This document shows, in pieces, positions 58,442-64,000 of a stretch of 64,000 nt of DNA. A program made the position numbers and the translations under genes. The notes beneath the pieces were generated by a model that saw only the letters and a program-made list of their open reading frames with translations, ran no database searches and was not told where the DNA came from. The stretch is from a virus, in IMG/VR virus record IMGVR_UViG_3300021963_000072, positions 1 to 64,000 of that record, one strand, 5' to 3'. Numbering within the stretch: position 1 is the first letter of the stretch; each line of letters starts with the position of its first letter.

Positions 58442-61400
58442 TTATATCTGCGGTTTAAGAGTTGCAATTGCTCTTAATGATTTGATCAACGGTGGCTTTG
58501 CTTGATTTTTTGAAGCCATGATAATTTTGATTGCATAAGCATTAAACTCTGGGAGATTATCTACAGTATACTCAAGTTCGTCAAAAACTTCCTCAGATGT
58601 TGAAACTATTTTTCTATCTGAAGATCCATCATTTCTTGATGGATCAATAACACGTTTTACTCCCAAAGAATCAACTTGATAATTTGAATATCCGGGGAAT
58701 AATTCAAAATTACTTACATCTGAATTTGAGTCGGTTCTTATCAATTTATATAAAACTCTAATATCACTATCCTCATTAGTAAATCCTTTCATTAAAACTT
58801 TTAATGAATTTGCTGGAAGTTTTAAAGATATTGGTTTTGAGATATAAACGCATTCATGCTCATCATTTGAACCTCTTACGTATTCAACATCTGCAAAAGT
58901 AGAATTTTCTTTTACTCCAGCTGGAGCATTAATTATATTAGAGGTTAAAATTATCGAAGTTGTTACATCATCTATTACTGGAGAAACTCTACTATCGTTT
59001 GTAGTCATATTCAACTCTATGGTCAAACTTCTATTTCCAGGAGAACCCTCTATCAATCTCGATTCATTAACAGCAGATGCCACCAATCTTGGGGAATCAA
59101 ATTGCTTTGTAGTTTCTAAAGAAATATCATCATATCCTTGATCTTCATACGAAGTTTCATCTCCATCAATACTTGTTCCACTAAAAGTTCTAACTCTTGC
59201 GGATAAAGATGTCTCACTTGGAACTATTGTTGCAAAGTTGGGAGTAATTAATTCAAATGGAATGTTATTTGATACCAAAGTTCCAGATTCTCCAACCGAC
59301 TTGGTATTTTTGAAATTGATTGCACTTCCTCTAGAAAATCCTATTGGATTTGATTCAAAATCATCACTTCCTGATTCAATTTTTACATGGAAAGAATTGA
59401 ATGTTGTTGGGTGAATTTCTTCATCTACTGCTAGTAATGAATGAACCTTGTTGATTCTTCTTAAAGAAATTCCATTAAGTTCATATTTGTATACTAAAAT
59501 TCCAGAATCATAAGCTTGAGATTCTGATCCATCAATACCTCTCTGAATACTTTGAGAAAGACCTCCGAGAGTAGTTGAATTGGAAACAGTAGTATAACCA
59601 ACAACCTCAGATCCAATTATTATATATCCTGGGTTACTTTCATCTACATTAAATCCTTCAAATTGTTCAAATCCAATTGTACTATCAACGTTTATTGATG
59701 TAGTTTCGTTAGATGATAATGGTTGAATCAACTTTGTATTTAATGAATCACGCTCTGGTCTCAAATTACTAATTCTAACGTAATTTTGACTTGAATGCAT
59801 ACCATGATTTAAACAATTTATTTTTAAATGCTGTCCGTCGTAATAATTATCGGAAATAATCTGTGTTGGAACTGCAAATGTTGAATTTTCCGTGCTAACT
59901 CCTACTTGAGAAGAAATTCCAACTTCATTAATATACAGAAGTTCCACTCCAACACTAAAATCAGATTCAATTACAGTAATGTTATCAAGGAACAACGTAT
60001 TTTTAAATGATAAATTAGATACCGATACTTTAGCACCAAAACCAACATCTTGCCCAACATTGGGAACTAATAATGAATCGCCAATTTGATATCCAAAACC
60101 ACCATTAACAATATTGACTCCAGATATTATTCCATCAGTGACAACGATATCTGCAATTGCGCCACTTCCCAATCCAGTTTCAGTAATAAGAACTTTATCT
60201 TCAAATGTATATGTTCCAGAGGCTGGAGTATATCCAGTTCCAACACTAGAAATTGTCACTCCAAGTCCTGTAGATATACTTCCACCAATTCCTATTAATT
60301 TGCCTTGAGATCTATTATTTTGATAAATTGTTACTCCCGGAACAACATTTGATTTAGGTTCTATATTTGTCTTTAATGCAAGTTTTTTAGATAATAATTG
60401 AATTTGATTTTCACCCAAAACACTAACTTTATTATTCTTTAAAGACAGAACCGGATTAAAATATCTAACAACACCTTGATTTGCAAAATCTGCTCTATAA
60501 ATTTTATACTTTAAATCTTGCAATTGAGATGGAGTCCAGGTAGTGCCATTTTGTGATTTAAACAAACTTCCTAAAGTTGGTTGTGATCCAACTTTTATGT
60601 TGGTTAATATATCATTTTCACCCAATTGGGCAATAAAAACTCTATAGTTTGCACTATTGGATAAAAGAACAATTGCATATTCTGCAGTTTGCTCACTTGC
60701 AATAGGGGCTCCTCTAACTTCTTGTGGCTTAGGTCCAGGTAAATATACTGGTGAACTAAATCTAAATCTGGTTGGAAGTATTCCATTAGTAGAAACATTT
60801 ATTTCATCTGGAACCAAAGTAACTTCAGAAAATGGAATAACAACATTACTTGGAACTCCAGCAATCATTGTGCGAATTTGAAGAGTAACTGGAATACTAT
60901 CATCTACAGATTCAAAATAAACATCAACTCCAGTTAAGAATATTCCAGTTTCGTCTGGAACATAGAATGACTGCGCTAATGGATCCCTAACCTCCCATCT
61001 GTTGACAAAATTAGTTTGGGTAGTTGATTGAGTTACTGTGGTAGTATTTGTAGTCGTATTTGTTATTACTGTAGTATTGACATTTCTTGATGGAGTTATA
61101 TTATAATTCCTTGTAGTCAATATTGTTTTTTCAGTTACATTAGTATTTGCAGTTGATGTAAAATCTTTTTCTGCGGAGCTTTCATTTATAACATTTTTAT
61201 CATTTGAAGATACTGATGCAAGAGAAGGAACATCAATAATGGTGAATGTGTTTTCTCCATTAATCCATTTTGGATTTCCTGGTATTTTCGGATCTGGAAT
61301 GAACAAAGATCCAATCAATCTACCAACATTATCTGAAATTAATCTATTAGTTTTAACTCTTGCAACTGCTCCAGATGTTTTTCCAATAATTTTCATATCC

Positions 61401-64000
61401 ACAGAAATTTGACCATAATAATCTACTTCACTGCTCAACTCTAAAGATCTTGTATCTACGTTTAAATAACTTGAAGATTCTGTGTAATTATCTGGGGGTG
61501 ATTGTTGTGTATATGGTATAAGATTGAATTTTTCTACTGGCGATGCAAATGGTCCAGATTTATGATTTGGCTTACAAACTCTAAATCTAATTTTACTGGC
61601 AGTAAAATGAGGATCAGTTTCTACCGTCTCTCCAATTTCAAACCTTCCAGATATCATATCAATTTCCAATAATTTTGGAATAATATATGAACTTACATCA
61701 ATACCTTCAAAAAATGAGTAAAATCTTGTTCTTGGTCTTAATCCCTTAACATCAAATTCTATATTTCTTGATCTTAAATATCTTATAGGTTCAGTAAAGT
61801 TTGAAACTGATTCTGAAACTGAATCTTCTCCTACTGTTATATCTGGTGGTATAGTAGTTGTTGTTGTATTGCTGACTGTCTGAACTGATGTGGTTGTTGA
61901 AGAATCTGTAGTGGTTGTTGTAAAGTTTGGAGAAAATTCCAAGAAAATTGCTTGATTTACTCCACTACTTTGAACTTGAGTGATGTAACTATTTGCAATA
62001 TCTTCTGGCAATACGGACCTTAAATAATTTTGGTCTGCAGAATCCAATCTTTTCCTAAATGCCCTGAATCTAACAACTCTTCTTCCATTGGATGTGACAA
62101 TTGAACTATTTAAAGCACTACTATTTCTTGTTCTAAAACTATTCCACCATAAATTTAAAGATGCAACACTTGATCGATTAGTTATCCAAATATTATTTGC
62201 TACTCCAGTTCTAGTGTTGACGTTTTCTCTAAAAACTACCTTATTTTCTACAACGTCATTTGTTGTTGATATATTAATATCAGGAAGAGCATTTAATATA
62301 TTATATTTTTCATTGGATAATCTATTAACAACCTCCCTTTCTTCTACCCAAGAATCAAGTGGTGGACGCAATTCAATTGTTCCAGTCCAGTACTTCACTA
62401 AGAATGGAGTAACACTTTCAGTTCTTGTTGCATAGGGTTGTTCAAAATATAATACATCCGAATAATTTAATGTGATCAAATCTCCGGTTTTTCTAACATT
62501 AATTGACCCCAAATTTGTAACAAAATCATGATCTTTTGATTGATCGAACTCATTTGAAATTCCTAATATAACTTCAGACCCCAACTGCATATCTAACGCA
62601 GTTGTATAATGAGTTGGTCTTAATGTTTTTAATTTTGTATCTATTGATACTTTATTATTTGGGTCTGAAAAATCTTGCAAATCCGTATTAATAAAGCTAT
62701 CGGCAAAAAATCCACATTTAAATCTATCTAATCCTGTTTCTGCGTCTTTTAACGTTAAGTTTTCAGTTTGAGTTTCTAATGAATTTAAAATAGTATACTC
62801 TTCAAGTTTTCTTATTCTATCTTCTAATGAAGATATATCTTTCATAGTATATTTTTTATGTTTTGTGACATCAACTTCAATGCTATTGATATTAAAAATA
62901 TATGGAGGAAGATTAATAGTTGCTACATCTAAACAATTATCTGATAAAGACGGGGCTAATGGTAAAGTTGATGGTACTCCTTGAATTACTTCAAATGAAC
63001 CATTTGGCTTTAAACATATTTTATCGATTCTTCCAAGATAATGCTTATAACATACTTGTAAATTTTCTCCTGGAGCTAAGATATATTTTGAATATTGACC
63101 ATCTCCAGTAAAGTTTCTCTGATTAAATTCAAAAGGTGAATATTGATTTAAAGTATATGGAGAAACTCTAGGTCTTATATCAATGTAATCCGATACTCTT
63201 GAAGAGTCGAATGTTGGAATATCATGCTTAAATCCTGATGTTGAATAACTATTGATTGTAAAAATTTCTCCAGTATCTGAAGAATCAACTGTGTAATTTT
63301 GAAATACTACTTTAATTTTTCTTTCTGGTTCGTTTGAATTTTTCTTTTTAATTATTCTTGAATAATCATAATAAGTGCTTCTTTGACCATTATCAAATGA
63401 ATAATTTTGAGTGATATTTTTATCAGATTGAAAAATATCAAGTACACCCATCAACTTATTCGATTCTTTAAATACAACATTTTCACCATTTTGCAAAGGA
63501 AAAGAATTTAAATAAACATATTCAATTAAATCTGTTCCTATTTTTTTAACGACCAATCCAACAAATCCAGATTGTTCTCCTACAAATTGCTCTCCTACAA
63601 TAATGTCTGAAGTATTCTGATTGACTTGAATTCTTGGCAATTGTGGATCATTTGTGCTTGTAGATTCATATATTGCTAAAACACGTATTGCATCTGGCAC
63701 ATTTAATGAAATTTCTTTATCTTGAACTCTAGTTCCATAAACTCTACTATAAGTCAATCCATCATCTTTTGTGCCATCACCCGTACCAGAATAATCATAT
63801 TTTGAATTTGATACAGTTAAAGTTGATACTCTATTTAATTTTTTAATTTTTGAATTTGGTTTGTAGTTAATTACGGTAACTATTACATCAGCAAATCCAC
63901 TTGAAGATGGAGAATTTGTCAGGTCTACAAAAGTAACTCGTTTTCCATTATTACTTACATTAAATTTATCAAATCTAATAATTTCTTTTTTCCCATTAGA
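58442..64000 (-). CDS. Giant virion structural protein, cut by the right window edge
   Basis: The frame is open from TAA at 58442 to the last base, so at least 1852 aa are visible and the true start is outside. A TTG at 63757 is not the start; the upstream codons (KYDYSGTGDGTKDD and before) read as normal protein. The chain is beta-rich with Thr-rich linkers (TTTTTDSSTTTSVQTVSNTT), two G-x-G-Y repeats (SVGTGYTPASGTYTFE, NGGFGYQIGDSLLVP) and a long C-terminal beta domain. I recall similar proteins in cyanophages as tail or baseplate-associated structural proteins (DUF4815-type). Exact position in the virion unknown. Confidence 0.8.
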   Translation of the reverse strand, partial: SNGKKEIIRFDKFNVSNNGKRVTFVDLTNSPSSSGFADVIVTVINYKPNSKIKKLNRVSTLTVSNSKYDYSGTGDGTKDDGLTYSRVYGTRVQDKEISLNVPDAIRVLAIYESTSTNDPQLPRIQVNQNTSDIIVGEQFVGEQSGFVGLVVKKIGTDLIEYVYLNSFPLQNGENVVFKESNKLMGVLDIFQSDKNITQNYSFDNGQRSTYYDYSRIIKKKNSNEPERKIKVVFQNYTVDSSDTGEIFTINSYSTSGFKHDIPTFDSSRVSDYIDIRPRVSPYTLNQYSPFEFNQRNFTGDGQYSKYILAPGENLQVCYKHYLGRIDKICLKPNGSFEVIQGVPSTLPLAPSLSDNCLDVATINLPPYIFNINSIEVDVTKHKKYTMKDISSLEDRIRKLEEYTILNSLETQTENLTLKDAETGLDRFKCGFFADSFINTDLQDFSDPNNKVSIDTKLKTLRPTHYTTALDMQLGSEVILGISNEFDQSKDHDFVTNLGSINVRKTGDLITLNYSDVLYFEQPYATRTESVTPFLVKYWTGTIELRPPLDSWVEEREVVNRLSNEKYNILNALPDINISTTNDVVENKVVFRENVNTRTGVANNIWITNRSSVASLNLWWNSFRTRNSSALNSSIVTSNGRRVVRFRAFRKRLDSADQNYLRSVLPEDIANSYITQVQSSGVNQAIFLEFSPNFTTTTTDSSTTTSVQTVSNTTTTTIPPDITVGEDSVSESVSNFTEPIRYLRSRNIEFDVKGLRPRTRFYSFFEGIDVSSYIIPKLLEIDMISGRFEIGETVETDPHFTASKIRFRVCKPNHKSGPFASPVEKFNLIPYTQQSPPDNYTESSSYLNVDTRSLELSSEVDYYGQISVDMKIIGKTSGAVARVKTNRLISDNVGRLIGSLFIPDPKIPGNPKWINGENTFTIIDVPSLASVSSNDKNVINESSAEKDFTSTANTNVTEKTILTTRNYNITPSRNVNTTVITNTTTNTTTVTQSTTQTNFVNRWEVRDPLAQSFYVPDETGIFLTGVDVYFESVDDSIPVTLQIRTMIAGVPSNVVIPFSEVTLVPDEINVSTNGILPTRFRFSSPVYLPGPKPQEVRGAPIASEQTAEYAIVLLSNSANYRVFIAQLGENDILTNIKVGSQPTLGSLFKSQNGTTWTPSQLQDLKYKIYRADFANQGVVRYFNPVLSLKNNKVSVLGENQIQLLSKKLALKTNIEPKSNVVPGVTIYQNNRSQGKLIGIGGSISTGLGVTISSVGTGYTPASGTYTFEDKVLITETGLGSGAIADIVVTDGIISGVNIVNGGFGYQIGDSLLVPNVGQDVGFGAKVSVSNLSFKNTLFLDNITVIESDFSVGVELLYINEVGISSQVGVSTENSTFAVPTQIISDNYYDGQHLKINCLNHGMHSSQNYVRISNLRPERDSLNTKLIQPLSSNETTSINVDSTIGFEQFEGFNVDESNPGYIIIGSEVVGYTTVSNSTTLGGLSQSIQRGIDGSESQAYDSGILVYKYELNGISLRRINKVHSLLAVDEEIHPTTFNSFHVKIESGSDDFESNPIGFSRGSAINFKNTKSVGESGTLVSNNIPFELITPNFATIVPSETSLSARVRTFSGTSIDGDETSYEDQGYDDISLETTKQFDSPRLVASAVNESRLIEGSPGNRSLTIELNMTTNDSRVSPVIDDVTTSIILTSNIINAPAGVKENSTFADVEYVRGSNDEHECVYISKPISLKLPANSLKVLMKGFTNEDSDIRVLYKLIRTDSNSDVSNFELFPGYSNYQVDSLGVKRVIDPSRNDGSSDRKIVSTSEEVFDELEYTVDNLPEFNAYAIKIIMASKNQAKPPLIKSLRAIATLKPQI

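Noticed and set aside
1-64000. CRISPR arrays, insertion sequences, transposases, integrase or attachment sites
   Set aside because: None seen. There are no regular direct repeats with spacers, no transposase or integrase motifs; only free-standing nuclease genes suggest mobility.
1-64000. Photosystem genes psbA/psbD, as expected in many cyanophages
   Set aside because: No frame in the window shows D1 or D2 protein features; cpeT is the only gene related to photosynthetic pigments.

Overview
The window is a contiguous piece of a T4-like cyanophage genome (a tailed myovirus of marine Synechococcus or Prochlorococcus, Kyanoviridae type). The evidence is the near-complete T4 core in the usual cyanophage order, together with typical cyanophage accessory genes: cpeT, mazG, hsp20, nrdA/nrdB with a glutaredoxin, a 2OG-Fe(II) oxygenase, and lysine/alanine-rich virion proteins. 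Every gene I accept lies on the minus strand, so transcription runs from high to low coordinates. No photosynthesis reaction-centre gene (psbA, psbD) lies in this window.

Layout in the direction of transcription. 64000-41366 is the late structural block: a very large structural protein that runs off the right edge, gp13, gp14, gp15, gp16, a 467-aa virion-type protein, gp17, gp18, gp19, gp20, a gp67-like core peptide, an unknown, gp21, gp22, gp23 and a gp3-like tail completion protein. 41362-22138 is the recombination and replication block: uvsY, uvsW, gp55, gp47, a DUF3110-like protein, gp46, gp45, gp44, dam, gp62, regA, hsp20, a FkbM-type methyltransferase, gp43, uvsX, a 2OG oxygenase, gp41 and mazG. 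22085-14073 holds a second set of virion proteins, including two candidates for internal head proteins. 13862-8721 is primase gp61, nrdA, nrdB and a methyltransferase. 8660-4290 carries another lysine/alanine-rich virion protein, a glycosyltransferase, a GIY-YIG nuclease homologue, a secreted lysozyme and cpeT. 3071-1414 is a cluster of six tRNAs (Arg-UCU, Ala-UGC, Gly-UCC, Asn-GUU, Val-UAC, Ser-UGA) with an HNH endonuclease gene and two structured non-coding stretches. 1314-1 is a set of small genes ending in glutaredoxin.

Regulation is readable. Seven minus-strand host-type sigma-70 promoters with 17-bp spacers precede early units (tRNA cluster, small-gene/glutaredoxin unit, lysozyme, primase-nrdA-nrdB, gp43-uvsX-gp41-mazG, gp45-gp44-gp62-regA), and a weaker one precedes gp55. 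T4-type late promoters (TATAAATA or one-base variants) precede structural genes. Nine intrinsic terminators separate the units.

The observations I rate most worth checking are: structured non-coding RNAs inside the tRNA cluster, comparable in position to the T4 stable RNAs C and D; promoters overlapping the terminator of the preceding unit at four loci; three paralogous small Sm-like proteins scattered among replication genes; N-terminal capsid-targeting signals on two small unknown proteins; a possible RNA thermometer on hsp20; and a G-x-G-Y repeat shared by gp14, gp18 and the giant structural protein. All function calls come from reading motifs and from memory of the families. No database search or folding calculation was run.
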